Positions 1 through 8,488 of a DNA stretch of 37,912 nucleotides are shown here, piece by piece; the stretch's first letter is position 1; each line of letters starts with the position of its first letter. The notes beneath the pieces are model-generated. The model saw nothing but the letters and a program-made list of their open reading frames with translations. It was not told the DNA's origin and searched no databases. Source of the stretch: an uncultured Pseudomonadota bacterium (GTDB taxonomy: Bacteria; Myxococcota_A; UBA796; SXON01); NCBI GenBank assembly GCA_903921785.1, contig CAIXRH010000213.1, positions 1 to 37,912 on the forward strand. The letters are read 5' to 3'. The position numbers were made by a program, and so were the translations under genes.

Positions 1-421
1 GGGTCCGGTGTGTGCGCAGCGCCCGGGCTGGCCCGCCGATGCGGGCGCTACGCTAACGCTCGCGCCCGGCTCGGCTCACTTTTCTGCCGGTGGTAGCTCG
101 GCTTCGGTCGTCGGCGGGTCAGTAACCCGCCGCCTCGGTCAGCCGTACAACCGGCGACGCGGGGTGGGCCAGCCCGGCTTGCGGTGAACGATTCCAGCCA
201 CTCGGGTGACGCCTGTTTGCACAGCCCCCGGGCTGGTCCCCCGACCGGCCTCCGGTCCGGGGTGCCGCGCGAGCCAGTCCCTCGGGGGAGCGGGAGCGAC
301 CGATCGGGTCGCCCGTGGGCGGACCCCGTGTACCAAAATGTAGGGGGCAGGACGGGCCTCGACCGCCGACGGTGCGGGGGCCGCCGACCTTGGATACACG
401 TCCGCCTCTCCCGGAGCCCCC
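1..421. other. Leading non-coding stretch with hairpins
   Basis: I see no convincing gene here; the open frames across it look like compositional shadows. It holds two GC-rich inverted repeats. One is at 42-68 (arms CGGGCGC and GCGCCCG). The other is at 112-132, an 8-bp stem with a 5-nt loop (arms CGGCGGGT and ACCCGCCG). The second could end a gene lying outside the window, but it has no T-tract. A GGATACACG element at 392-400 lies just upstream of the FKBP gene and is listed separately. Confidence 0.5.
392..400 (+). promoter_or_regulatory. GGATACACG promoter-like element before FKBP gene
   Basis: The 9-mer GGATACACG ends 21 nt before the ATG at 422. The same 8-mer GGATACAC occurs, in the same orientation relative to the gene, just before the radical SAM gene (minus strand, 7829-7837) and the class II aldolase gene (minus strand, 26562-26569). 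It may contain a -10 element (GATACA). I see no good -35 at normal spacing, so the role is inferred from position and recurrence only. Confidence 0.35.
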
Positions 422-748
422 ATGTCCGCCCTGAAGATCGAAGACCTCGCCGTCGGCACCGGCGCCGAAGCCACCAAGGGCAAGAGCGTGAGCGTGCACT
501 ACACGGGCACGCTGGAGAACGGCAAGAAGTTCGACGCGTCCTGGGATCGCGGCGAGCCCTTCGTCTTCACCCTCGGCGCCGGCATGGTGATCAAGGGCTG
601 GGACCAGGGTGTGGCGGGGATGAAGGTGGGCGGCAAGCGGAAGCTCACCATCCCGTCGGACCTCGGCTACGGCGATCGGGGTTACCCCGGCGTGATCCCG
701 CCGCGCGCCACGCTCCTCTTCGAGGTCGAGCTCGTCGGCGTGCGCTGA
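422..748 (+). CDS. FKBP-type peptidyl-prolyl cis-trans isomerase
   Basis: This 108-residue protein matches the size and layout of single-domain FKBP12-type isomerases, which catalyse cis-trans isomerisation of Xaa-Pro bonds during folding. Family marks visible include VHYTGTL (about 26-32), [11 protein letters not shown] (40-50), [10 protein letters not shown] (55-64) and the C-terminal [13 protein letters not shown] segment. There is no signal peptide, so it probably acts in the cytoplasm. The ATG is preceded by GGAG at 413-416, five nt upstream, which supports this start. It is followed 95 nt later by the IF-1 gene on the same strand. Its in vivo substrates cannot be inferred. The family call is secure. 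Confidence 0.95.
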   Translation: MSALKIEDLAVGTGAEATKGKSVSVHYTGTLENGKKFDASWDRGEPFVFTLGAGMVIKGWDQGVAGMKVGGKRKLTIPSDLGYGDRGYPGVIPPRATLLFEVELVGVR

Positions 749-808
749 AGGCGTACGAATCACGCGCCGTCACGGCGTCGTCGCCCGGTTTCCCTCGCCT
801 CGGTGGCC

Positions 809-827
809 CCGGCCGGTTAGCGGCCGG
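809..827 (+). other. GC-rich hairpin upstream of infA
   Basis: CCGGCC (809-814) and GGCCGG (822-827) can pair around a 7-nt loop. The hairpin sits just before the infA ribosome-binding site (GAGG at 835-838). It could end the FKBP transcript or modulate infA. There is no T-tract, so neither role is established. Confidence 0.3.
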
Positions 828-843
828 TCCGCGAGAGGTGAGC

Positions 844-1062
844 TTGGCGAGTGATGACCTGATCGAGATCGACGGCGTGATCAAGGAAGTGTTCCCCGGC
901 GGGGCCTTCCTCGTGCAGACGGATGCAGGCACCGAGGTGCACGCGCACCTCGCCGGCAAGCTGCGCCGGTTCCGCATCCGCGTCGTCCTCGGCGATCGGG
1001 TCACCGTGGCGGTGAGCCCGTACGACCTCTCGAAGGGGCGGATCACCTTCCGGCACAAGTAG
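844..1062 (+). CDS. infA: Translation initiation factor IF-1
   Basis: This is a 72-residue S1/OB-fold protein of exactly the usual IF-1 length. It binds the A site of the 30S subunit during initiation with IF-2 and IF-3. The family hallmarks are AHLAGKLRR (about 36-44), IRVVLGDRVTV (46-56) and the C-terminal YDLSKGRITFRHK. The start is a TTG at 844; a nearby ATG at 854 is out of frame. GAGG at 835-838, five nt upstream, supports the TTG. The open frame runs further upstream but that part has no IF-1 similarity. The stop codon lies inside a hairpin that begins at 1061. Confidence 0.93.
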   Translation: MASDDLIEIDGVIKEVFPGGAFLVQTDAGTEVHAHLAGKLRRFRIRVVLGDRVTVAVSPYDLSKGRITFRHK

Positions 1063-1128
1063 GTCGGCCCGCCCGACCTCGGGAACGTGGTTCCCTGATC
1101 CGCCGACGGACCCGGTCACGGTGACCGG
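1061..1128 (+). terminator. Three consecutive inverted repeats after infA
   Basis: Three hairpins follow directly. The first is 1061-1079 (AGGTCGG/CCGACCT, 5-nt loop, overlapping the infA stop). The second is 1081-1095 (GGGAAC/GTTCCC, 3-nt loop). The third is 1112-1128 (CCGGTCAC/GTGACCGG around one central G). A fourth short one is at 1195-1207 (GGGGA/TCCCC). None has a T-tract, so a terminator role is inferred from position. The 1112-1128 palindrome could instead be a protein-binding site. Confidence 0.45.
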
Positions 1129-1216
1129 CCCGAACGGCGGCGATTCGCGTGGCGTGGTCGGCGGTGGGCGCCCGTGTGCCCCACCCCACCAAACGGGGAT
1201 CGTCCCCCCGAGATCG

Positions 1217-1245
1217 TTGACGCCCGTCGGCGGCAAGACTATGAC
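1217..1245 (+). promoter_or_regulatory. Candidate sigma-70-type promoter of the ISC operon
   Basis: TTGACG at 1217-1222 and TATGAC at 1240-1245 are separated by exactly 17 bp, a standard vegetative promoter layout. The transcription start would fall near 1252, inside the palindrome at 1244-1265, giving a very short leader to the ATG at 1268. The spacer is 17 bp rather than the stretched 19-20 bp typical of MerR-activated promoters, which argues for simple repression. Confidence 0.6.
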
Positions 1246-1265
1246 TCTCACGTTCACGTAAGAGT
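1244..1265. promoter_or_regulatory. 22-bp palindrome, candidate MerR operator
   Basis: The sequence reads ACTCT-C-ACGT-TC-ACGT-A-AGAGT. The 5-bp outer arms and the inner ACGT pairs are perfect inverted repeats, and 18 of the 22 positions are symmetric. Dyads of this size are typical operators for MerR-family dimers. It overlaps the proposed -10 element and start point and ends two bases before the ATG of the MerR gene. Binding here should block transcription, so I infer autorepression of the ISC operon. Confidence 0.65.
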
Positions 1266-1267
1266 TG

Positions 1268-1771
1268 ATGTCGGACCCTGCCCAGACCCTGATGCGCATC
1301 GGCGTCCTCGCGGACAAGGCCGGGCGTACGCAGCGCACCCTGCACTTCTACGAAGAGCTGGGGTTGCTCACGCCGGTCGGGCGTACCAAGGGCGGTTTTC
1401 GGCTCTACGACCAGGACTCGCTGCTGCGCATCCACTGGATCAGCCGGCTGCAGGACATGGGCTTCTCGCTCCCGGACATCCAGGAGTTCCTCGAGCAGCT
1501 CCGCTCCGCGCAGTCCGCCCCGGCGATGATGCAGTCGCTCGAAGACTTCTATGCCTCCAAGCGTGACGAAACGCGCACCCAGCTCGAGCGGCTCCAGTCG
1601 CTCGACCGGGAGCTCGCCTCCGCGCTGAACTACCTCGCCGGCTGCCAGACCTGCGCTCCCGCCACCGAGAAGTCGGCGTGTGGGAGCTGCGAGGAGGGGG
1701 AGCACGCCGAGGTGGAGGCCCCCGCGCTCGTGGCCGCCGTGCGCGAACCCCAGCCCCACCCGGATACCTGA
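1268..1771 (+). CDS. MerR-family regulator with CxxC-x8-CxxC, heads ISC operon
   Basis: The protein has 167 residues. It has a MerR winged-helix domain (about 9-76) with the signature [11 protein letters not shown] and [11 protein letters not shown], then a helix that would form the dimer coiled coil (about 88-123). The C-terminal tail has cysteines 126, 129, 138 and 141 in a CxxC-x8-CxxC arrangement. Four cysteines after the coiled coil recall SoxR, which carries a [2Fe-2S] cluster, although SoxR spacing differs. The gene ends one base before iscS, so they are almost certainly cotranscribed. By position it replaces the usual Rrf2-type IscR. I infer that it senses Fe-S status or metal and controls the operon through the palindrome at 1244-1265. 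The start could also be the TTG at 1265 or the ATG at 1292. The MerR family is certain; the ligand is not known. Confidence 0.85.
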   Translation: MSDPAQTLMRIGVLADKAGRTQRTLHFYEELGLLTPVGRTKGGFRLYDQDSLLRIHWISRLQDMGFSLPDIQEFLEQLRSAQSAPAMMQSLEDFYASKRDETRTQLERLQSLDRELASALNYLAGCQTCAPATEKSACGSCEEGEHAEVEAPALVAAVREPQPHPDT

Positions 1772-1772
1772 G

Positions 1773-2996
1773 ATGGCCCTGAAGCTCCCCATCTACCTCG
1801 ATAACCACGCCACCACCAAGGTGGACCCGAAGGTTCTCGACGCGATGCTCCCCTACCTCACCGAGGTGTTCGGCAACGCCGGCTCGCGCAACCACTCCTT
1901 CGGGTGGTCGGCGCAAGAAGGCGTGGAGCGGGCGCGGGAGCAGGTGGCCGACCTCATCGGCGCCGACCCGAAGGAGATCGTCTTCACCTCGGGCGCCACC
2001 GAGTCCGACAACCTCGCCATCTTCGGCGTCGCCCACTTCTACAAGGAGAAGGGCAAGCACCTCGTGACCCAGGTCACGGAGCACAAGGCCGTGCTCGATG
2101 CGTGCCACGCCCTGGAGAAAGAAGGCTTCGAGATCACCTGGCTCCCGGTGGACAAGGAGGGGATGGTCAACCCGGCCGACGTGCGTGCCGCCATCCGCCC
2201 CGACACCATCCTGGTCTCGATCATGTGGGCCAACAACGAAGTCGGCACCATTCAGGACATCGCCGCCATCGGCGCGATCTGCCGGGAAAAGGGCGTCTTC
2301 TTCCACTCCGACGCCGTGCAGGGTATCGGCAAGCTCCCGTTCGACGTGGCGAAGATGAACGTCGACATGGTGAGCATCTCCGCCCACAAGATGTACGGGC
2401 CCAAGGGCATCGGCGCGCTCTACGTCCGCCGCGGCCGCCCCCGCCTGCGCCTGGAGCCCACGATGTTCGGCGGCGGCCAGGAGCGCGGCCTCCGCAGCGG
2501 CACCCACGCCGTGCACCAGATCGTCGGCCTCGGCGCCGCCTGCGCGGTGGCGAAGGAGGCCATGGCCGCCGGCGAAGCCGATCGCCTCCGCGCCCTGCGC
2601 GACCGCCTCTGGAACGGCCTCCAGGCCAACCTCGACGAGCTCTACCTCAACGGCAGCTGGGAGCACCGCCTCCCCGGCAACCTCAACGTGAGCCTCGCGT
2701 TCTGCGAGGGCGAAGCGATGATGATGGCGATCAAGGAGCTCGCGGTGAGCTCCGGCAGCGCCTGCACCTCGGCCTCGCTCGAGCCCTCCTACGTGCTCCG
2801 CGCCATGGGCGTGGACGTGGAGCTCGCCCACACCAGCATCCGCTTCGGCATCGGCCGGTTCACCACGGAAGAAGAGGTCGACTTCGCGATCCAGCTCGTC
2901 ACCGAGAAGGTGCGCTGGCTCCGCGAGATGTCGCCGCTCTACGAGATGGTGAAAGAAGGCATCGACATCAAGTCCATCGAATGGGCGGCCCACTAG
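1773..2996 (+). CDS. iscS: Cysteine desulfurase IscS
   Basis: This 407-residue PLP enzyme takes sulfur from L-cysteine as a persulfide, yielding alanine, and passes it to IscU. The N-terminus [11 protein letters not shown] is typical. The PLP lysine is Lys206 in [10 protein letters not shown], and the persulfide cysteine is Cys331 in [10 protein letters not shown]; both match IscS spacing. The C-terminus (SIEWAAH) resembles the IscS tail that contacts IscU, which favours IscS over NifS or SufS. The start is one base after the regulator stop, with no separate strong ribosome-binding site, suggesting translational coupling. Confidence 0.96.
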   Translation: MALKLPIYLDNHATTKVDPKVLDAMLPYLTEVFGNAGSRNHSFGWSAQEGVERAREQVADLIGADPKEIVFTSGATESDNLAIFGVAHFYKEKGKHLVTQVTEHKAVLDACHALEKEGFEITWLPVDKEGMVNPADVRAAIRPDTILVSIMWANNEVGTIQDIAAIGAICREKGVFFHSDAVQGIGKLPFDVAKMNVDMVSISAHKMYGPKGIGALYVRRGRPRLRLEPTMFGGGQERGLRSGTHAVHQIVGLGAACAVAKEAMAAGEADRLRALRDRLWNGLQANLDELYLNGSWEHRLPGNLNVSLAFCEGEAMMMAIKELAVSSGSACTSASLEPSYVLRAMGVDVELAHTSIRFGIGRFTTEEEVDFAIQLVTEKVRWLREMSPLYEMVKEGIDIKSIEWAAH

Positions 2997-3013
2997 GTCG
3001 CACGGGAGCAATC

Positions 3014-3418
3014 ATGGCGTACAGCAACAAGGTCATCGACCACTACGAGCACCCCCGCAACGTCGGCTCGCTCGACAAGAACGCGGAAGACGTGGGCACC
3101 GGCCTCGTGGGCGCCCCCGCCTGCGGGGACGTGATGAAGCTCCAGCTCCGGATCAACGACGACGGCATCATCGAAGATGCCAAGTTCAAGACCTTCGGCT
3201 GCGGCTCGGCGATCGCGTCCAGCTCGCTCGTCACCGAGATGGTGAAGGGCAAGACGGTGGAGTACGCGCTCTCCATCAACAACTCGATCATCGCCGAGGA
3301 GCTCAAGCTCCCCCCGGTGAAGATCCACTGTTCCGTCCTCGCCGAGGATGCCATCAAGGCCGCGATCGCCGACTTCAAGAAGAAGAAGGCCAGCCGCGCA
3401 GCCGCCACCGCGGAGTAG
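3014..3418 (+). CDS. iscU: Iron-sulfur cluster scaffold IscU
   Basis: This 134-residue scaffold is where [2Fe-2S] clusters are built from IscS-derived sulfur. The three ligand cysteines are Cys37 (PACGD), Cys63 (FGCGS) and Cys106 (IHCSV), with the conserved Asp39. The LPPVK motif at 99-103 is the known docking site for the chaperone HscA, and hscA is present downstream, so the set is consistent. GGGAG at 3004-3008 gives a good ribosome-binding site for the ATG at 3014. The tail is lysine- and alanine-rich and slightly longer than the enterobacterial protein. Confidence 0.96.
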   Translation: MAYSNKVIDHYEHPRNVGSLDKNAEDVGTGLVGAPACGDVMKLQLRINDDGIIEDAKFKTFGCGSAIASSSLVTEMVKGKTVEYALSINNSIIAEELKLPPVKIHCSVLAEDAIKAAIADFKKKKASRAAATAE

Positions 3419-3421
3419 GTC

Positions 3422-3760
3422 ATGGCCATCGAGCTCACCGAGCGTGCGGTCGGCCGCATCAACGAGCTGAAGAAGAAGCGGCAGACGCCCGAACACGTCT
3501 TCCGCATCGGGATCAAGGGCGGGGGCTGCTCCGGCTTGTCCTACTTCGTGGACTTCTCGCCGAAAGCCGAGGAGAAGGACAAGGTCTTCGCCTTCGGGCC
3601 GGACGAGGGGAAGGTGACCGTGGTCATCGACCGGAAGTCCTACCTCTTCCTCAACGGGACGATCATCGACTGGAAGTCCGAGCTGATGAAGACGGGCTTC
3701 GAGTTCATCAACCCGCTCGCCAAGACCAGCTGCTCCTGCGGGGAGAGCTTCACCGTCTAG
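3422..3760 (+). CDS. iscA: A-type Fe-S carrier IscA
   Basis: This 112-residue HesB/IscA-family protein is thought to carry iron or Fe-S clusters from the scaffold to apo-proteins. The three conserved cysteines are Cys36 in GGGCSGLSY and Cys104/Cys106 in the C-terminal SCSCGESF. It starts three bases after the iscU stop and lies between iscU and hscB, the canonical ISC order, so IscA is preferred over ErpA or SufA. Sequence alone cannot fully separate these paralogues. Confidence 0.93.
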   Translation: MAIELTERAVGRINELKKKRQTPEHVFRIGIKGGGCSGLSYFVDFSPKAEEKDKVFAFGPDEGKVTVVIDRKSYLFLNGTIIDWKSELMKTGFEFINPLAKTSCSCGESFTV

Positions 3761-3773
3761 GTCGGGAGCGTCG

Positions 3774-4352
3774 ATGGCCTCCAATCGTTCTGTCTGCTTC
3801 TCCTGCCGAGAGCCGGTACACGCGCCGTCGTGTGTCGGCTGCGGTGCGTTGCAGCCCCCGCCGCCCACGCCCGATCCGTTCGAGCTGTTCGGCCTGCCCC
3901 ACCGCTTCCACGTCGACGTGTCCGACGTGGACGCGAAGTACCGCGCCATCGCCCGCTCTACGCACCCGGATCGGTTCACCACCCGTCCGGCGGTGGAGCG
4001 GCGGATGTCCCTGCAGTGGACCGCCGCGCTCAACGAAGCGAAGCGGGTGCTCAAGGACGACCGCCTCCGCGCCCGTTGGCTCGCGACGGGCCGCGCCACC
4101 GCGGCCGAGGACGCCCGCCGCCAGATGGACCCGGCGTTCCTCGCCCAGATGTTTGAGTGGCGCGAAGCCGAGGAGGAGTCCCCTGGCTCCACCCACGCCG
4201 AAGCCGCCGCCGCGCGCGACGCCCTCCTCGCGGAGATCGACGCCGCCTTCACCGCCTGGGAGGCCGGCACCGGCACCCTCGATCACGTCGAGGACCGCCT
4301 CCTCCGTCTCAACTACGTCGAGGGGCTCCTGCGCCCCGCTCCGGAAGCCTGA
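3774..4352 (+). CDS. hscB: J-domain co-chaperone HscB with N-terminal Cys4 knuckle
   Basis: This 192-residue protein is the J-protein partner of HscA and delivers IscU to it. The HPD tripeptide that stimulates the Hsp70 ATPase is at 64-66, and the C-terminal helical part (about 110-190) would bind IscU. The first 23 residues carry Cys8, Cys11, Cys20 and Cys23, two CxxC pairs forming a likely zinc site. Enterobacterial HscB lacks this, while eukaryotic HSCB has a comparable N-terminal tetracysteine motif. GGGAG at 3764-3768 supports the start. It is followed three bases later by hscA. Confidence 0.92.
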   Translation: MASNRSVCFSCREPVHAPSCVGCGALQPPPPTPDPFELFGLPHRFHVDVSDVDAKYRAIARSTHPDRFTTRPAVERRMSLQWTAALNEAKRVLKDDRLRARWLATGRATAAEDARRQMDPAFLAQMFEWREAEEESPGSTHAEAAAARDALLAEIDAAFTAWEAGTGTLDHVEDRLLRLNYVEGLLRPAPEA

Positions 4353-4355
4353 CCC

Positions 4356-6182
<1,827 letters not shown>

Positions 6183-6183
6183 C

Positions 6184-6588
6184 ATGGGTAAAAACCCCTA
6201 CATGCACGACGAAGCGCCGCCGCTCCCCACGCGCCCCTACCGGATCACGGTCAAGGGCACCGACGTGGTGCTCGAGGTAGACCCCGCGAACCTGCCCGAG
6301 GCCGATCACGGCCAGGAAGGCTCGATCCTCACGATCCTCATGGCCGCGCACGTCGACCTGGAGCATGTCTGCGGCGGCGTCTGCGCCTGCTCCACCTGCC
6401 ACGTCTACGTCACGAAGGGTTTTGCCACGGCGAACGAAGCGACCGACGACGAGCTCGACATGCTCGACACCGCGCCGGCCCTGAAGGCCACCAGCCGCCT
6501 CGCGTGCCAGTGTGTGCCGAACGGCGAGAGTGACATCGAGATCGAGGTCCCGAGCTGGAACCGGAACGCGGTGAAGGAAGGGCACTGA
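6184..6588 (+). CDS. fdx: ISC-type [2Fe-2S] ferredoxin
   Basis: This 134-residue adrenodoxin-type ferredoxin supplies electrons for cluster assembly on IscU. The cluster ligands follow C-x5-C-x2-C (Cys63, Cys69, Cys72) with the fourth at Cys108 in RLACQ. It has two extra cysteines, Cys67 inside the loop and Cys110 after the fourth ligand. The N-terminus is about 15 residues longer than usual; an alternative start is the ATG at 6202. It begins one base after the hscA stop and is the last gene of the operon. No iscX follows. Confidence 0.93.
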   Translation: MGKNPYMHDEAPPLPTRPYRITVKGTDVVLEVDPANLPEADHGQEGSILTILMAAHVDLEHVCGGVCACSTCHVYVTKGFATANEATDDELDMLDTAPALKATSRLACQCVPNGESDIEIEVPSWNRNAVKEGH

Positions 6589-6594
6589 GGCGGC

Positions 6595-6610
6595 GGGCGG
6601 CTACCCGCCC
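6595..6610. terminator. Hairpin between convergent fdx and radical SAM genes
   Basis: GGGCGG (6595-6600) pairs with CCGCCC (6605-6610) around a 4-nt loop, in the 12-nt gap between two converging genes and running into the end of the minus-strand gene. It could act on both transcripts. There is no T-tract, so termination is only suggested by position. Confidence 0.4.
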
Positions 6611-7815
6611 CACCCCTCCTCTACCAGCTCGAACCTCCCGAAGTCGTACGGCTCTCCCGCCGCCTTCACCACCTGCACCAGCCGCTCGCGCTTCCCGGCG
6701 CGCTTGAGCGTCGCCGCGCGGTGGTAGCAGAACGGGTTGTTGCCCCGCCGCCCCAGCGTGGTGTGCGCGGTGAAGTTGCAGCCCGCGTGGCAGACCTCGG
6801 CGTACGCGCAGGTCCGGCAGAAGCCCCAGAGGTCCTCAACGGTGCGCTCGCGCGCGAAGCGCATCAAGGGCTGGTTCAACCACGCCTCCCGCACCGACTG
6901 GTCGAGGATGTTCCCCGCCCCGTAGGGCGCCGTCGGCAGCGACGGGCAGGCCTTGATCGTGCCGTCGGACTCGAGGCTGAGCACCGCGATGCCCGCCGCG
7001 CACCCGCTCCAATGCGCCGAGCTCCCGCCCGGACGCGAGCGCAGGAGCTCCTCGTGCGGACCGAAGTAGCCGATGTTGTTCCCGGGCTGGAGGTCGAAGG
7101 TCCGGTCGGGGAAAGGGAGCTCCCAGGGGCGGGGCTCGGCGACCGCGCGCTTCTGGATCTCCGCGAGGGTGTCGATGACCTGGAGGATGTCCCACGGCTG
7201 GAGGATCCACTCCGGGTGGTCCGCCGCGTTGCCCATCGGCACGGTGAGCTGGGCTCGCCAGTAGCGGACCTGACGGTCGCGGAGCGACTCCACGTGTTCG
7301 GCGAGCAGGTGTTTGTTGAGCCGGTTCACCTGACAGTTGCTGGAGACGCCGAGGCCCGCCTCCCGGGCGTTGTCGATCGCCCGCATCGCCGCCGCCCAGC
7401 TCCCTGTGTTTCCCCGGAGCTGGTCGTGCACCGCCTCGGGCCCGTCGATCGAGACCCCGATGCCGAACATCCCCGCGGCCTTGAGCGCCCGGGCCCGCGC
7501 CGCGGTCAACGCCCGACCGCCCGTCTGCATCGTCACCACGACGCCCGCGCCGGCGAGCGCGCGGACGATCTCGTCCAGGTCGGCGCGGAGGTACGCTTCG
7601 CCGCCGATGAGGGTGATCTCCCGAGCGCCCAGCTCGGCGAGTTGTTTCGCCACATCGAGGCACTCGGCGGTGCTCAGCTCCCGGTGGCGGGCCGCACCGG
7701 CGCGGCTTCCGCAGTGGGTGCACGGTTGGTCACAGCGCAGCGTGAGCTCCCACACGACGTAGATCGGGGTGGGGGTCTGTTCGGGATCGAAGGTCCGGCG
7801 CGTAGAACGTGGCAC
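6601..7815 (-). CDS. Radical SAM/SPASM-domain protein
   Basis: This 404-residue protein starts at a GTG. The radical SAM [4Fe-4S] motif is CDQPCTHC (Cys28, Cys32, Cys35), with the SAM-contacting GGE at 71-73. The C-terminal part has seven further cysteines (272, 290, 333, 336, 342, 346, 363) in the SPASM pattern that binds auxiliary Fe-S clusters. SPASM enzymes commonly modify peptides (PqqE, RiPP maturases) or act as sulfatase maturases. The gene is divergent, with a 44-bp gap, from two small cysteine-bearing paralogues (7860-8535), which are possible substrates or partners; that link is inference. A role in cofactor synthesis or enzyme maturation is equally possible. The family call is firm; the substrate is unknown. 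Confidence 0.9.
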   Translation of the reverse strand: MPRSTRRTFDPEQTPTPIYVVWELTLRCDQPCTHCGSRAGAARHRELSTAECLDVAKQLAELGAREITLIGGEAYLRADLDEIVRALAGAGVVVTMQTGGRALTAARARALKAAGMFGIGVSIDGPEAVHDQLRGNTGSWAAAMRAIDNAREAGLGVSSNCQVNRLNKHLLAEHVESLRDRQVRYWRAQLTVPMGNAADHPEWILQPWDILQVIDTLAEIQKRAVAEPRPWELPFPDRTFDLQPGNNIGYFGPHEELLRSRPGGSSAHWSGCAAGIAVLSLESDGTIKACPSLPTAPYGAGNILDQSVREAWLNQPLMRFARERTVEDLWGFCRTCAYAEVCHAGCNFTAHTTLGRRGNNPFCYHRAATLKRAGKRERLVQVVKAAGEPYDFGRFELVEEGWGG

Positions 7816-7828
7816 GCCGTGAGCGTAG

Positions 7829-7837
7829 CGTGTATCC
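7829..7837 (-). promoter_or_regulatory. GGATACACG element before radical SAM gene
   Basis: On the minus strand this reads GGATACACG, 13 nt before the GTG at 7815. It matches the element before the FKBP gene exactly. On the plus strand the same bases include TATCCT, which could serve as a weak -10 for the small-protein pair. Both roles are inferred. Confidence 0.35.
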
Positions 7838-7859
7838 TGGGGGCTGCCGAGGACCTCCG

Positions 7860-8201
7860 ATGAGCAAGCTTGTCCCGTGCGCCAGCTGCGGCGCCCACCT
7901 GATCGCCGGGAGCTGCCCGTCGTGTGGCGCCGTCGCCGCGCCCGCGCTCCCCACCGCCAGCCGCTCCGTCGCGGCCGCGCTCCTCGGCCTCGCCCTCGTG
8001 GGGTGCTCCACCTCCACGGACACGCCCCAGGCGCTCTACGGCGCGGCGATGCAGGACGAGGATGGCGACGGTTTTCCGCCGCCTGACGACTGCAACGACA
8101 ACGACGCGTCCATCCACCCCGGCGCCACCGAGACCGCGGGCGACGGCGTGGACTCCGACTGCGACGACCAGGACGACCCCGCCGACTCCGGCGGAGCCTG
8201 A
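7860..8201 (+). CDS. Small knuckle/lipobox/MopE-motif protein, copy 1
   Basis: I do not recognise a named function. The protein has 113 residues in three parts. A Cys4 knuckle comes first (Cys7, Cys10, Cys19, Cys22; C-x2-C-x8-C-x2-C). A hydrophobic stretch (about 37-48) then ends in the lipobox-like LVGC (Cys49). Last is one aspartate-rich motif (about 66-101, including DEDGDG and DCNDNDASIHPGATE) of the MopE-type putative metal-binding family, and the tail is DSGGA. If Cys49 is lipidated, the knuckle lies in an unusually long 48-residue leader that would be cleaved off. GAGG at 7849-7852 supports the start. It is one base from its paralogue at 8203 and divergent from the radical SAM gene. 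Confidence 0.8.
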   Translation: MSKLVPCASCGAHLIAGSCPSCGAVAAPALPTASRSVAAALLGLALVGCSTSTDTPQALYGAAMQDEDGDGFPPPDDCNDNDASIHPGATETAGDGVDSDCDDQDDPADSGGA

Positions 8202-8488
8202 CATGACGCTCGTCCCCTGTCGTGTTTGTGGGGCGCACGTCGTGGCGGGCGTCTGTCCCAGCTGCGGCGCCACCGGCGGCGCCCGGCGCACCGCCACCGC
8301 GGTCTTCCTCGGGCTCGCGATGGCGTCCGCGCCCGGCTGCATCATCCAGGCGGCCTACGGCGTCGCGTTCCAGGACGCCGACGGCGACGGGCACAACGTC
8401 CCTGGCGACGACTGCAACGATAACGACGCGTCCATCCACCCCGGCGCCACCGAGACCGCGGGCGACGGCGTGGACTCCGACTGCGACG
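8085..8488 (+). repeat. 82-bp near-identical repeat within the two small genes
   Basis: Positions 8085-8166 and 8407-8488 match at 81 of 82 bases; the one difference is C at 8099 versus T at 8421. They encode the same motif core in both proteins. The rest of each gene has diverged much more, which suggests recent gene conversion or strong constraint on this segment. Confidence 0.85.

Noticed and set aside
119-763. Coding sequence in the first 421 bases
   Set aside because: The open frames lack ribosome-binding sites and family features and consist of Arg/Gly/Pro-rich shadow sequence.
1440-3011. A 523-codon open frame antisense to iscS
   Set aside because: Its repetitive His/Glu/Val/Leu composition is what the antisense of a GC-rich gene gives; iscS is certain on the plus strand.
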